This document shows, one piece after another, positions 1-14,170 of a DNA stretch of 64,000 nucleotides. The notes under the pieces are model-generated. The model was not told where the DNA came from. It did not search any database and saw only the letters and a program-made list of their open reading frames with translations. Within the stretch, counting starts at the first letter, position 1. Every line of letters starts with the position of its first letter. Origin of the DNA: Protonemura montana (lineage: Eukaryota; Arthropoda; Insecta; Plecoptera; Nemouridae); assembly GCA_947568835.1 (NCBI GenBank), contig OX387602.1, forward strand, positions 3,318,570 through 3,382,569, in the 5' to 3' direction. Made by a program: the position numbers and the translations under genes.

Positions 1-620
1 CGTAATTTCAATGCGGGACTAATTATTTGTACACCACCATTGATCTAACATTCCAATACCTAACGCAACGCACATCAAAAACAACAACAAAAAGTCATGA
101 CAAACACGGTTATGCATGTGCTATTACTATTCAATTGAAATCGTTTCAATAGTATCAAAAACAATATCAAATTTCAAGAACTAATGCGTCGCTATTATTT
201 TCTCTATGAGAAAACTGCATTTCCAAGGACTCATGATCGGTGCAGCCGCATTTCCTCGACTTGTTCCTTGGCAAGCCGCTCCATAACGTCCCCTCCATTA
301 TGTGCAACGTCTCGTTTCGTTGGACTTGACACGAAATTGCAATCACTAACTTTGTAGAGAAAGAGACAATTAAAGCAGCTTAACAAAGCGTTATTAACTT
401 GTCCGAGATCAGCTGTGCGCCGCGTTGATTGATCGAGCTCCGCCCTGTGCTCGCGATTGTTCGATCGCCAGGCCATCAGAGCAATGTATGCACTTAGTGG
501 AGCGTTTCGCGCGGTGCGGTGTCAGAGCGCGCCGCCGGAAGCGCGTTGCACTGGCACGGATTTATCTGGCCAAGCAGCTCGCGGTATTTAAAGCTGTTTC
601 CGCGACGTCGCTTGCCGACG

Positions 621-647
621 CTCGGCGTCGCTCGGCGTCGCTCGTCG
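621..647. repeat. 10-base tandem repeat CTCGGCGTCG
   Basis: Two perfect units of CTCGGCGTCG are followed by a degenerate third unit, in a locally CpG-rich stretch (about 500-720). It shares the GGCGTC core with the GACGCC repeats found elsewhere in the window. Confidence 0.7.
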
Positions 648-1040
648 TGCGTCCGGCGGCGGTCGACGCGCGCTCGCGGATGACATAATAGACATCAGGG
701 TTTGCAGCGTCGCGACGCGATCCGACGTCGCGGACGACTGCCAAAACATCGCATAGATCATCGCGAAGATGTCTCTCTTGAGAAATATGTTTAATAAACT
801 CAGACAAGCGTAGGGTCGGTAAAACACAACAGGCACCTGACGGAAGTGTCGGTATACGTTCATTCGCGGTCGAAGTTATAGCTTGTAAAGAAAGCACTCA
901 CTGGCTTGCTTTTATATGCACCTTGCTTTTAGTGGGTTTGTTTGTTTATTCGTTTATTTTGCTCGTTATCACAATTGTACATAGAGTTTACAGGATTTGA
1001 GCTCGTCAATAATTAAAAATAATTAGAAATAAGGTAAGAA

Positions 1041-1097
1041 TATAATAATTAATAATAATATTAATAATAAATAAATAAATAAATAAAATAAAAAAAA
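1041..1097. repeat. A/T-rich low-complexity tract (TAATAA, AAAT units)
   Basis: Irregular TAA units run into AAAT units and then a run of A. It is a simple repeat with no sign of being a retroposon tail: no element precedes it and no target-site duplication was seen. Confidence 0.8.
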
Positions 1098-1158
1098 CGA
1101 TAGGTATATATCAAAAACTATTGTAGGGGACTCAGAGATTTGAGCTACGCTTTAAATG

Positions 1159-1169
1159 GTGGAGGTGCC
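1159..1169 (+). promoter_or_regulatory. GTGGAGGTGCC motif, copy 1
   Basis: Exact copy of the 11-mer that recurs in this window. The context is ATG before and ATGC after, almost the same as copy 3 at 31003. The binding factor is unknown to me. Confidence 0.4.
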
Positions 1170-2436
1170 ATGCTTGCAGCAAAAGAGTTGCTTTTTATTG
1201 GCATTCGATATGCGGTGACTGCTTATAATTGGATGCTTAATTTTGTCCGATTGATATCTTCATCTGCACTGACCAATCTCTGTACCTCTAAAAGTGGTGT
1301 TTACAAGTTTTGCCAATGAAGCTGGTCCGGGGACGCAGTAAGAACTTGAGGGGACATGCATTCGGTTTATAAAAGCGGAGATCCAAAGTTTCAGCTTAGT
1401 TGTAAAGTAATTGCCGTCTTCGGGGTTTTTTACAGTCAAGAGGGAACTGTTGAGAGAGGATTTGGAAGCAAGGTTTTAGTGGACAGACAAACTTCCACGC
1501 GGAGAGAATTAAAACTTTATGCTTTTTCATTCCGTTTCTGTAAATATTTCTCTCAAGACTTCTTGTTTGCGATTCAATTTTTGCTCTGTGAACAAAAAAA
1601 AAATGGTTGTGTAATCTGATACGCTGTATACTCAGATAAAGCCATTTGTCTTTAGCGACTCCTTCCGACATATGTCTCGTAACTTCTGCCAAATATCGTA
1701 TCAAATTCAATTTAAGATACAAGTCAAAATGGTGACAACTTGAAGCTAGTCTTTGAAAATCAAGCACCGCTGCAAGGCTGACGTCGGTGACTGCCGTTTG
1801 AAGTTTGACACTTGCCGGATGGTGGGTGGGCTCTCGATGACGGTCCTGGCTCGTCTTCACCACGCGCGATGCGTCGATAACACACCTCACCCATCAAACG
1901 CACGCAATACACGCATGTCGATTACCCAACGCACAATTCACAGCTGCCGAAGTACACAATTTTCCCATCGAGCTATTTACAGTGCTCAGAATTCTGTCGT
2001 TAAGATGCAGTTAAGAGTTGCGCTCGAGTGTATGTCCACATATTATCGTTAGATATTACAGACACGACTGGCACACGCAAGTGCCATTTTATTATTGCTC
2101 TCTTTGCCACTTCGCCAAGCGGCCAAGAGTATCCAAGAGTAGCAAACAGTAATCTGTATAGTGATTGTGGCACTCCTTGTCACGAGTTCCTAAGGGAGTA
2201 CTCTAGCGACAGTCGATCTCTGTGTTTAAGTAATTGGCCTTGCGGGGTTGTCAACAATGACCGACGGCTACACGAAGCTAGCTGAGCTGTCGTGCTGTGA
2301 CCCCCTCCTCGGCCCATGCCCGTACCGCACGGTTGGCCAATGTTGATTGAAGTTATTTGTCCACCCATAATTCCATTACTTGTCCCTCCCCTTGCGTGGA
2401 GATTTGCCCGCTAATTCGATGTGTTTGGTGTTTCAG

Positions 2437-2518
2437 AAAGTCTACGGGAATATTTCAGTAAATACGGGGAGATCACGGAAGTGATGGTGATGAAGGATCC
2501 TACCACACGGAGGTCAAG
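2437..2518 (+). CDS. Rbp6: Rbp6 coding exon: RRM1, helix 1 to strand 2-3 region
   Basis: This 82-nt exon begins with the last two bases of a codon (phase 1 entry) and ends with the first two bases of an Arg codon (phase 2 exit). It encodes [26 protein letters not shown] followed by the split Arg. In RRM proteins this covers helix 1 ([12 protein letters not shown]), strand 2 (EVMVMKD) and the loop leading to RNP1. The acceptor is GTTTCAG|AA and the donor TCAAG|GTGAGG, both ordinary. Drosophila Rbp6 and vertebrate MSI1/MSI2 carry closely similar sequence, including the invariant DPTT(R/K)RSR. The exon boundary cuts the Arg codon that opens the RNP1 octamer. No stop lies in frame. Identification as a Musashi-family RRM1 is secure; the Rbp6 assignment depends on the exons further downstream. 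Confidence 0.96.
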
Positions 2519-5500
2519 GTGAGGACTCATTTTTTTAAATTATCAACGTTTTTTATTCTTTGAAGGAAAATTGTTTCTTGATTTTAATTTTCTTTAATCA
2601 ATTTAAATATATAATTACATCCATGGTTTACTTAGTTAAAATATCGAGCGCAGAAACTAAAAAATCGTCCTGAAGCTTTTTCTATACCAATCGGTGGTGA
2701 TCATCTCACGCTGCAAAGAAATTAATGAAACATCTGTGAAAACTTTTCCACTCAAATCACATAACTTAGAGAACAAAAAACGCACATCGATTTTCCTTCA
2801 AAGAATTCATTGATCTATCATCCAAGTGTTTTTTTTATTTGCTATGTGTATTTTTTTCGTTTGATCATATCCCTTCACCTCCCTGTTGGTTTTAGCTAGG
2901 ACTGATGTCTGTCGTTGTCTAAGGTGTAGGGGCGTTGCTTTGTACCAATGTGTACTTCGTTGGCGGTTCAATGGGAGCGTTCTGATCGCTTTCCCCGCTC
3001 CAATAATCTAGCATTACTGCATCGCACTTAGCAGATATGAGGCTTGCTAACAATAGGCATGCATCGGTAATGAGATTCACAAGCAGAAGCGGGCGGGATG
3101 ACATGGTTTACGTCACACTAGCAGACTGCGACAAACTAACTTGTTTTATAACGTAATTAAACACTGCGAAAACATTCCTCCCAAAATCTTGCAAATTATA
3201 CTTTATGAACTTTCCAGTCGCTTTTCCCAGCGAGTTGATTGTTTTCGCAAAGCATAGGGCATGCGCTATGAAAGAGATAATTCAATCATGTCATGTGCTA
3301 CAGCGTTCATATTATATTAAGTGCAGCAACACTAAACGCTGCGTCTAGGCTAATGAGTAATTATTTCGCTAATTACCTGGGTCGGCGCGTGATTCATGCG
3401 CTGGCGTTAATTGAGACAAGGCTCTTGTTAGATGGTTCCTGATCATGGATAGTGAGTGTAACGCGTAGGGCTTGTGTTCTAATCGGCCATGGGGCTGGGA
3501 CAAGCTCGCTCTCGCACCGGTGGCCGGCGAACCTGCCCAACCAGGATGTGTTTTTAGTGCTAACTAAGTTATATAGTGTTAATTACACTAGTTGTACAAG
3601 TTGCGCTAAGTATCGGTGTTTTCTCTCGATCGGTCGCAGTGTGTGCTCTTCTTACTAACTGGTCTACGTCAAGACGCAAAGACTTCCCACTGCCGTCACG
3701 CTTGTTCTGCTTCTGAAACTCAATGTACCCAAGCAGCTTAATTGAGAATACACCCTAAATAAATACCGTGGGGACAACACCTGTAAGTGACTCTATACAC
3801 AGGGTTGGTATTGTGACACAAATGCTATGTTCTGTGTCTCGCAATGCCTGTAAACACGGATAGATCTAGAATAGAACATTTTTGAACTCATGGAAGTACG
3901 AAATCTATCCCTTAAATCTTACTGGACGTTGAAAATAAACCAACCCACCAAAAAAAAAGGTACAAAGTGCATTTATGGATATTTCTATAGCTAATCGTTT
4001 ATGCAGATTATGCTTAAAAATAAAATGCATATAGTGCTGGATATCATTTTATGCATGCATTAAAAAGTAGCGATTATGGGTTTGCTCGGCAGTAAATTTC
4101 CGAAAGTACGGGACGAGTAAAGTTGAAAATGCACACGCGATATTAATCGGGTTTTAACGCCGTTCGCGAAACAAGTTTACGTCGCCGTTGAAGTTTCTCG
4201 ATTTACTTGGAACACGATAAAATATGAATACGTTCTTGCGATGCACATTGCACGTTGCACATTGCAATTCCCAGCTGCCCGATTACAGCGATCGCCGAAT
4301 GCCTTCCGATCTGCATGCACGACGGCTGAAATCTTGTGTTTTCTTTGCAAACGTTCACATCCGAGCAAACCGATCGCCAACACCGAACAAGCAACACTCG
4401 TCTTGCGACCATTTTATTCCCACACGTGCGGTGCGAATTTCAGTTCTAGTTCCGTTCCAAATAATGCACTTTGGAATTGCATTTCACTTCCAATATAATT
4501 GAACAAAATGAGCACTGCAATATCCACAGAATGCAACCGTGTACCGCCATGGTTCGTGAATCCGCGCTCGCACATTTCACGTCGACTCGCCGGGGTGTAA
4601 TTAATTCGCAATGTTTTGTTTCATTTTTGCAACCCCATTATCGTACAATGAAGCGTCATTTGAATGAGTGCTGTGATGGTATTCATTTCATATCAGCCTA
4701 GAGCAGCGATCGAACACTCTCGACTGGCTCGGGGGTAAGCCTTGTACGACGTCGCTGAAGCATGCACCCTCGCTGACGGGGATAGTGCATACCTGGAGCG
4801 ACCAGTCGCGATTTTACAGTCGTCCGGGGTGATTTCGATGTCATTAATTGTCGCGCGGTACATTTAACAACAGAGTAGAGGTTTTTTACTAACAGTGATT
4901 TCCCCTTCTGAATTCGCCCCTCGCTGAGTTTCTATAAATTGAGTAAATCAAGCGGGAATTTTTGATGATATATACTGATCGACAATTAATAATATATGCG
5001 CCGTGTAGACGTTGTCAAAATTGTTTATATTTCCAGACTCGTTATCTTTTTCAATTTATATTTTATAATATTTATTTTGTATTATCGTTTTGTTATATTT
5101 GCGCTTATAGCTAGTACCTACCGTCACCGACATTGTTGTAAATCAGGAATAGTTTTGTTCTAGAGTATACAATCCAGAGCAACGTGAAGATGTCGGTAAT
5201 CAGATTGTTTCGGTACAATGCAAAGTTCTGGAATGTCCAGGGGGGCGGATGGGTTAGATTCTGTGGTTATTTCGTAATCACACATTATGGGCACGCGATG
5301 TTTGCTCCAGTGATGATGCTGGTGCAAACATTCCTGCAACCCTGCATCAACTCGACCGATCTTTTGTCTATAGCACACAATCAGAACAATCAGAGTGCAG
5401 CAGCTATTGGTGAATCGGGCTCGCGTTTCATTCTAATTGTATCGTCAATTAATATCAACAAAAGCTAGGTCCAATCTAAAGCAAAAGTTTCATTTTCTGT

Positions 5501-8500
5501 TATTTATGACGTTTGATAAATCATCCACAAAATATCATTGTTTTTTTTTTGTTGGTGCGTATGATTTCGCGTGTATCTCAAATTGTGTTATTTTTTTGCA
5601 AGCGGTTTGATGTGGTGTTGGTAGAACGTCCGATGTTCCCAGCGCGCTCGACAGATAACTTTTTCTCTTCGATAATATCGGAATAATGCATGGTTTGTCT
5701 ATACCTCCATTTATTTTTTAACATTTTCATGGCTACATATTTCAACTTTTGTTTTGATGTACCCAACCATCGGTATAGGTTTCGCGAACTGCAAATCGGC
5801 TTTAGTCACATGGGCGTGTACACTGGCAAGCAAACGCTCTCCTCTGCGACGATGTAGCATCGCAAGACTGCCTGTCGACAGGACGACGACACGTGCATCC
5901 GCATCGTCAATTACACTCAATTTAAATCTTGATCTCAGAGGCTTCGTTGCTTCACTTTGTATGAAATGATTCATAGATTATCATAACGCACAAAGACATT
6001 ACTCTAGTCAAGTCTCTTTGAGCGACGTTTACGGGTATGACTGTCAAACACGTCCAAACTTTGCTGCCTGCAAAGTTGAGAGAAACATCCGAAACTTGAT
6101 CGAAGTTATCTGCCCATTGTATTAGATACATAATCAGTTTTGCACTATTTTGAGATGGTGTTGTTCTACTATATTTTATCGTGATATTATGTAGAGTGTA
6201 ATACGCATGCTCCCTGTGGTCTAATGGGCGCAGGTGTCGTAGAAAATGAGCCAAAACAAACTTTGAATTAAGTTCTAAAGCTCGCAGACTTCGAAGCCGT
6301 AGCACGTGTCAAACAAATGGTTCAGATGTCAAAATTGCACCTATTTATCAACGTTAATATGTGCCACAGTGGAACCAACAAATATGTGGGACGATTTTGG
6401 AAAAGTTATTTATGATTTTAATACGCTGGTCAAAACTCCAAAACCTATGGCTCTTTTGTGGAATAGGTTCGGTGTTTGCTTGCGCTGCATAAAGTTTAAA
6501 CCGTGGTGCTATTACCCATTAATTGATCCATAATGAACCTAATAATTTAGATGCATTTAGGATGCTTGAAGTAGGTAACCGTTATAATTATTTGTGGTTC
6601 TTTTGTTATCGGAAAATTGTCAGGACTGTTTTACTCTTGATAAAGTAACAGGTACAAGTTACGAAACGTTGGGGAATTAAGTTGTTTTTCGCTTAGCATT
6701 CAAAACCCAGTTCAAATAGTTTTTGTCAAAACTAGTGCTAAGGTTAGATAAAGTAGACATGAGTCTAAAAGCTATTATAACTTATTATGTACTTTCCATA
6801 TTCCAAAGTAATACTACTGGTAGTCGTTTGCCTTTTTTCCGTTGGAACGATAATGAATAAACAAAGCCCAGAAAAACACCACTCGAGAATCACAGTAAAA
6901 TTAGTTCAAACTTTGTTTTGATCCTGGTGGTATTTCGAGTAAATAACACTCAATTCAAACTTTTAATTGACGTTCGATTGTTAAGTTAGCCAATACTTGT
7001 TCAAGAGGAAAGTTGCACAAGATTGTGCGAACGGTATACACCCAGATCGACGAGTCGCGTTCGCATTCGCTTCTGCAACGTGTTGTGTTACATGGGAACT
7101 TACAGCGAGCCACCCTTTGATCTCTGGTTTACTATAGACGCAGTCAGCGCTAGCCCCACTGGGAATATATTATATAAATCTGCAAAGTGACGCCGGCACG
7201 GACTAGATTGAGAAGGAAAGAGCTATCAAAGGCGCCAAGACGCCGAGCAGAACCTCAAATGCTGAGAGACCGCGCGGTCGGTGTGGGGTGTATTGGAATT
7301 GAGAAGAAACTTGTAAACCATCCTAGGCTCGGCATCATCATCTCTGAGCATCAGCTTCCTGAGTGCATGCTCATTCAACTGGCTCAGAACTCATTTTGCG
7401 GTTGCAACCAAACAAACTTGCCATTACTTGCTTCAACTTTGCTGATGTTTAAATTTAACCGGTGGGCATTTGCTGTGTGGGCGCAGCCATGTGTCTAGCG
7501 TTTTGCAAAAGGCAGCTAGAGAAGGTTCGCTGATACCCATATCCAGCTGATGCTCAAATAGGTCATATTTAAAGTATCCTGACGCAGGTTTGCCAGCTTC
7601 ACGTGGCTAACTTTTTCTGTCTTTGGGTGAAAACTGAGTTTATCTCAACATAGCATTGTCATTTTGTTTCATATCGACAAAAAAAGTTTGTTACGCATGT
7701 CATGTGTGCTTGCACTCGGTGTGACTACACTAAATCACCTGGGCCAATGTGAAAGGACAACGTTCCTGGCTGAAAGTGATAAGCTGCGCCAACTTGGCTC
7801 GTGATTAACGGCCGTTTGGACAATTAGCACATCCCGGGAATATTTTAATGAACACTAGCGCTGGCGTGAGTTTTCAAGTTATCTCATTAGAGCCCGCTTT
7901 GACACACGATGAGCCATACAAATATGTTACAACACTTTTCACTTAAAGGACACAATGTGCCTTGTTCATAGCTTTTTGTTTCGTTTCGGTGGGTGGTTTC
8001 AGAATGAAGCTTACTAAACTAGAATATCCAATTTAAAAGAAAGATTTCCAAGATATATCAAATAATCGGACAATAGATTAAGATTGTCTAAAAACGCCAC
8101 GACATGAGTCTGGACGCAGGGACTTCCTCGTAGTTTTGAAGATCGCTCTTTCCAACAAATCTAAAAGTAAATCTGTGTCAGCAGTTGAACATATCCGGTG
8201 TGTGCAACAGCGTTGAAATAGTATGGGGCACTGAAAGTACAAATTATTAGCACCCTCCTGGAAAATGTCCTGGTGGGGTCCATGTGAGCTAGGAAATCCT
8301 CTTGAGGAATTGGCATAGGAAGGTGCCACGATATGAGTGACAATTTGTTACACCTTTGCGCGCGTTGACGTACCCCCTCTCTGTCAGCTTGCATTAATAA
8401 CTGCACACAAGACCGTCGGAAATGTAAGCACCAAGTGTCACTGCGAACGTAAGTGTAAACACCAATTAGTTTGTGCAACGAGAAAACCGATCGGTTTCCC

Positions 8501-9326
8501 GGACTGCCGAGGCTTAGCTGTCATCACTCTGCCCCTAATGACCGCGTGCCACTTTTACCGCTTGCAGCGCGCTGGGTGGTAGGCCTGCGAAGCCGAAGAC
8601 AATGTGCGAGAGGAAAACAGAGGTTTGTGTCGTGACGGCTCCCGAACGGAAAGGGCGTGGTACTTCCCCCCGCCGCCGAATATAGATCAAAATGAGGAAA
8701 TGGGTTTATCTTGGCATGAGGCTTTCTATACTTTTTTGAATGATTGATTGAATGGTGAGTTGCATGGCAGATCGATAGATCATCATTGGATTTGAAGTCG
8801 CTGACCTTATGATTAGGGGGTTTCATCGCTTGACCGGGCCGGGACCGTAGATAGGGCATTATCTCAATTGTGAATTTACTTGGTCTACATTTCTAGCTGG
8901 AGGTAGCGGCCGAATTAGTGCGGTACAGTTGTGATTCGCTTGATTAGGCATGAAATCAATCTGCGCGATGCACGCAGGCAGCCAGCCCCGTTCACCGCGG
9001 TTAGTTGAGCCCGTGGATCCGCCATCAGTTCCATATCAATTATAACCGCTCATGGAATGGAATAATATGTTAACAATTAATTATTCAGCCGCAAATCCGT
9101 GAGTGTAATTAACATTAGCGAAATGTCTTCGTGTATAGTCCTTCAACTTAAGCATTAATCGGCACTCATGGGGATGGTTATCAAGTAATTGCAGCTGTAA
9201 TCATGATTACGAGCCAGTGTGTGGTTGGTTGTGGTGGAGTTGGGAAGATATTTTGATCAAACAGAAAGGAGTTTTCATCAATTTAGGCGTCTTCATTTTC
9301 CAAGTACCATTCGGAAATGGAATTGG

Positions 9327-9337
9327 GTGGAGGTGCC
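9327..9337 (+). promoter_or_regulatory. GTGGAGGTGCC motif, copy 2
   Basis: Exact copy of the recurring 11-mer, followed by ATG as in copies 1 and 3. It sits deep in the 21.5 kb intron. Confidence 0.4.
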
Positions 9338-9689
9338 ATGTGAATCAGAGCGAAACTTTATCCATTTCTATGCTCAGTCAAACATTAAGCGTCTCTCTAC
9401 GCATCATGCATATTGAAATTCAGCTTGTGTTGAGTCCCAGATCCAAGAAAATCACGTACCTACTTTAGCCTGCACCCCTGCATGGCAATTGCAAGGGTAG
9501 TGCGTACGGTGCTTTTCCATTACATGCCTTGCCCGACAACTTCAAGGAAGATGCCGCTGCGTCACGAGTTTCCCCGGCGAGAAGATAATCTCGTGTTGAT
9601 CTTCGTATTTTGTCGGGGTTCGTTATTTGTTGTTGCACACAGCAAGTTGTATGTGTGTTTTCCGTGTGGGGGGTGGGCACCACTTGCTG

Positions 9690-9724
9690 CCCCCACCCTG
9701 CCCCGCCCGCCCGCCCCTCGCCGG
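9690..9724. repeat. C-rich low-complexity stretch
   Basis: CCCCACCC and CCCGCCCGCCCGCCCC blocks form a pyrimidine-biased, GC-rich patch. No gene signal accompanies it. Confidence 0.6.
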
Positions 9725-11930
9725 CAAGTGTCGTTGCATGTCGCCTTCGTGCCCGGGAATCTAATTACCACTTTACCAGGTCGGGTGGCCGCGAACCCCA
9801 CGACGCCCCTACCCCCTTTGCAGCGCTGGTTCTGCGGGCGCCGGGCACACGTACCGGCACAGGCCGGCAGGCAGGCTCGCTATCCATCAACCCCTTCCCG
9901 GTACCCGGTGATACCTACGCACCTCTGCATTCGAGGCGGCGCGACGTAAAACGCAATAGGCTACGCTGTAAATTTAAATTAGATCAAGAACATGGTACAC
10001 GAGATACATTGTAATGTGGTAAAATTGAGTGTCATCTTTCGACGAAATCGCGTATTGTTCACGAGAAACATCATGTATAAATGATGTGAGTCGGAAATGG
10101 GATGTCGCTTAAAAATGCATCGAAAATAACCGTTACTCTTTTCGCTCTGCGGTAAGTCATCATTACCCTCGACTTCCTGGCATTCGTCCTGGAAAACAGG
10201 CGTTTAAATATTTAAATTCGCCACTTCTTCTCTAAGCTATTTGTTGTCCATTAATTTCTTAAGCTTTCTTAAAATGTATAATCATGTCGCGTTTCTTTTT
10301 ATCCCTGCGCTTGAATAGCTTGCAAATGCTGCTTGTGTGCTCAGTTCATTCTCGACATCGTGTCGGTACCTCCCATCGGCGGCGGAGGACATTTCCCGAC
10401 ATGTGGCCTTGGCCGCTTAAACCTCGGTGCCTGTGTTCTATGAACAATTTGCGCGGCTTCCAGGCAAAATCATCTTCCTCGATTAAGCCGCATTGTGGCA
10501 TGCTATTAGAGTCTCGGTCTTAAGCAAACAAATTTCATGTAAGGGCTCTCGGTATTCTTAATTAGTTTCCATATATTGTGGTTATTTAGGAACGCTAGGT
10601 TTACATGGTTCCCCGTATAAACAATCCCCTAGTGAGCGGATAGTTAGCGGTGCAACTATTATGCAAATTGTATAATATAAAACATGTTTTAATACTATAT
10701 TGCTATAAAGGAGAAGCAGCAGCTAAGTTAAGAGTCTAATTAATTGCCGGCTAAATCTCAACATGTTTAAGCGAACGTGCTTTAAGGGTGGCTTCATGCA
10801 TCTAGTATTTTAGATGAAGTGGAGATAAATTCATAGCCGTTTCTTAAACAGCCGTTCCGTGCTCGAGGGCTGGTGCTGAATTCACGTGGCTGCCCATGAA
10901 GAAGCTGTTTGGTGCAAGAAAAGATGCGAAACATACACGCCGGGAAAGGAGTGGTTCGTCATGGGAATTGTGCGACCCCATCTTAGATTTCTGCAAACAA
11001 AAGAGTGCTTTGAATGAGAAAAAAAAAACTGTTTTCTGTCTAATTTTACCATAAATTCACTTTGCCCCTGAACGCAACCCTCAGAGCAATTGTTTAAATG
11101 TTGTTTCCCGAGAGAGAATTTTCTGATTTTCTAAGCTCCATAAAAACGGGCGCGAGTCCGCCGTGCAACGCGGGCTTTTATCGTAGAGTTACAATCAATA
11201 AAAATGAGAAACAAGAAATGCCCGAGTCCACATCAGGTTGCCGAAGAACGCAAATTCAACGTCGAAATTCTATGTCGTGCCTTTCAAATAGTAAAAGGAG
11301 TAACAAAGTCTTCATGAGTGATAACATAAGTCAATAGTCAGGAAAGCAGAACTCACATTCGCCGGATGAAGCATAACCTGCTCCTTTGTTACCAGAATAT
11401 TTGATTGAGTTTACTGATGATTGTGTCGTTAGCAATGTAAATTTAGCCACGGAACAATGCAATTCCTTGCTTATGCTAAAGTTTGCCTTGGCTCATAGAA
11501 ATCACGAAACAGTTATCTAATTCTCAATCAATGAGTAAACTTTAAATTGAATACAAATACTGTTTTTGCTCTGTTCATGTGGAACTCGAAGCTCGTGAAA
11601 AGGAAATTTTGATGGGCTCTCAACCTGCTCATCTCCATGCGGCAGAGATTTCATTTCGTAGCTAGTCGACACATAAAATACAAGACCGTATCCCTGTGCC
11701 GAGGTAACGCCTCCACATACATTCTTCTATACCCTTCCCGTAGATACAGCAGGGGGATTCGGGTGTGTTTACCAGTACTATGTTAGCGTTGGCCTACATA
11801 TTTAAATGTGCGAGTGCGTAGTGTGGAAGAGGTCGTAGAGCGCAGTGCAGCGCCGGTCGTGCCACTGTCCCTCGGCGCTCGTACCTTGCAAGGAACTCGA
11901 GCCATTCTTTTCTCGAGGAGCCAGTTCCAC

Positions 11931-11960
11931 TGCTGCCGCCGCCGCCTCCGCCGCCGCCGG
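11931..11960. repeat. CCG trinucleotide repeat
   Basis: A CTG/CCG run with one CCT interruption. It lies in open frames on both strands, which give Ala/Ser or Gly runs typical of repeat-driven false ORFs. Confidence 0.85.
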
Positions 11961-12973
11961 GAAGGCTGAAAGGCGCCGCCAAATAAAGAAAAGGCAACGG
12001 TGTGAATACAGGAATACTATAACACTAGATTCCTTTACAATGTATAGACCAGAATGAATGGTTCACTTTACGTTTTCCCCCTTCTATTTTTTCTTGAGAG
12101 AAAGATGTCTACGTTTTCTTTTCCACCAGCATTGGATTTGTGGTACATGTGCTTTTAAACTTGCTCGCGAGTTGGCATTTCCCAGACGCTGGTAGATATT
12201 TTATCTATGGATACACTTTTCCCCTTTCCACACGCGTTTTCCGACCAGAAAAATAATAAGCGCCATCGATGTCCAATAAATGTCAAATTCAATGAACTCG
12301 TTTGGTATACATTTATCGGAACCGCCGCAGGGTGTTTTCGTTGCCACTGCTACATTTTGTAGGGATTAAGTTGTCATCCACTGATAACTCGGCAGGCACT
12401 TTTCAAATGAGCGATTAGCACGACGTTCAACACAATAAGTGGAGTGTCCGACATTATTATGATACACGCACCTGTATCGATGTGGACCCCGCATTCCCTG
12501 GACGCCTCCACTCGTTTTCCAAGCCAATCCTTCCACCTCTTCCACGTGTGCTCACCGTCGCACGTAGCCGCACGTGTCCGGCTTCCGCCACTGATACGGT
12601 TGCATTAAAAACCTAGGACCTAAACCTGCAAACGCTACCATTAACATGGAGCTTTCTACTTCTGAGCTTGTACATCTCCGTCATTTATGCACGATTTTAT
12701 TATTTTTGTGTCTGATAAAAAAAAAAAAACTGGCGCTAGTTGAATATGTTATCACGCTTCACGTGCAAACTAGTTATATTAAGACACGTCAAAACATTTC
12801 ATACGTATTATTTTTAGTTTAAATGTGATTTATTTCGAAAGAGCAGCAGCACTGCGCTGCTTAAGTGACCACACGTGTGTTGGATAGTCGAGTAGTGTTC
12901 GTTTGTTACTATTTTCGTGGCGCAGAGACGCCTGCTCCCACTTGTACCCAGCGTCTGCCGACGGCGGCGCCGC

Positions 12974-12985
12974 GACGCCGACGCC
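12974..12985 (+). repeat. GACGCC dimer
   Basis: One of several scattered tandem GACGCC dimers, within a GC-rich patch at about 12955-13020. Confidence 0.6.
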
Positions 12986-14153
12986 CGGTGCGGCCATCAC
13001 TCTCATGGTACAGCGGGCGAGCGTCTTTGTTGTTACACACCCCAGCCGGAGGCGTCGGACAGGCGCTGTCAGAAAACAGCAATCCCGTGCTGATGTGGAA
13101 TGGGGAATAACATTGCGTCATTGATCTGTAGGTTTTTGTGACATGATAAACATGCAGTGGCTGGCAAGAGGCGCGCACAAATCGGGGGAGATGAAATCGG
13201 AATCGAATCAAATTATCCTGGCAATTACATAACGCCTTTTAGTTTGGAAATTGGAAAAAGTTCGCGCAATCGACTGGCAACAAAACACAATATATAATCT
13301 TTAGTTATTACTTCGTTAAACCCGCAGCGAAGGTACAGTCGACATAAGTTTTCCATGCGGTTTCTTACCGATAGCAGAATCTCAAATTCTACCTCAATGC
13401 TATTTTCTTTTCCTTTCTAAAAATGTGCGAAGCGATATTGATTGGCTAGCAGGTTCTGTACGATAGTTTAAGCTCGCGTGATAGCATATTACATCCAGGA
13501 CCCGTGAGCCCGTGATCGGGGTTGGCGGCGACGAGGACAGGGGGAGGGTGAATCCGCCGAAGCTTAGCGAAGAAACGCACAAAGAGAAAATAATAAAACC
13601 GATCAAAATATAATGGGAAAGATATTGACAACATTAACTTGATCTAACTTTTCGCGCAGAGTGGTGCAGATGAGTGTGTCATAATGGATAGGTTTCATTA
13701 CACCTCGCCGGCTTCTGCAAGCTTTTACGACTCTTACATCAACTCTTGATATTCCAAGCCTGGAGGTTGGACGGATGCCGAAGCAATGGCGCGCGGATGA
13801 GCTAGCCATTCCCATACACAGTTCAATCAACGTTTCAATCAGTGGCTTATAAACTCGCTGGATTCAATTAGCCAGTGGCGATTCCACTCCCTCCGTCATC
13901 TGCATTAGTTCACCGAAGAGATCCTACTGTTCCAGTCCAGCCAACCTACTTTCTACTTTCTATCCCGTGGCTTCTTTTAACTGCTAATATGATAATCATT
14001 TCGATTTCCTCCACCCCAGCAACTTTATCCCAGCAATTATGGCCTGGCTGCTCTGGCCTGGCGCGCCTTGCTCCCTTCTCAAGCCCTCGCTCGCCCTTCT
14101 CTGGGCGCGTAATTCGATTTAATTACCTGCGCCGCTCCGGTCTCGGTGCCCCT

Positions 14154-14170
14154 CCCCCCCCCCCCCCCCC
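14154..14170. repeat. Poly-C run of 17
   Basis: Uninterrupted C run followed by CTGCCGCCGCC. The run length is likely polymorphic, and the complementary strand can form a G-quadruplex. Confidence 0.9.

Larger units (their letters stand above)
1..2436 (+). other. 3' end of the intron before the first visible RRM1 exon
   Basis: No coding exon could be found here. The preceding exon, which should encode the RNP2 strand of RRM1 (a FIGGL-type motif), must lie upstream of base 1. The intron is phase 1 at its 3' end, which is GTGTTTGGTGTTTCAG. It contains a CG-rich stretch around 500-720 with a 10-base tandem repeat, an A/T-rich low-complexity tract at 1041-1097, and one copy of the GTGGAGGTGCC motif at 1159. 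Open frames up to 164 codons occur on either strand but show no recognisable domain. Confidence 0.8.

Noticed and set aside
1396-1890. 164-codon open frame, minus strand
   Set aside because: No recognisable motif; Lys/His/Arg mixture with no conserved spacing. Treated as chance.
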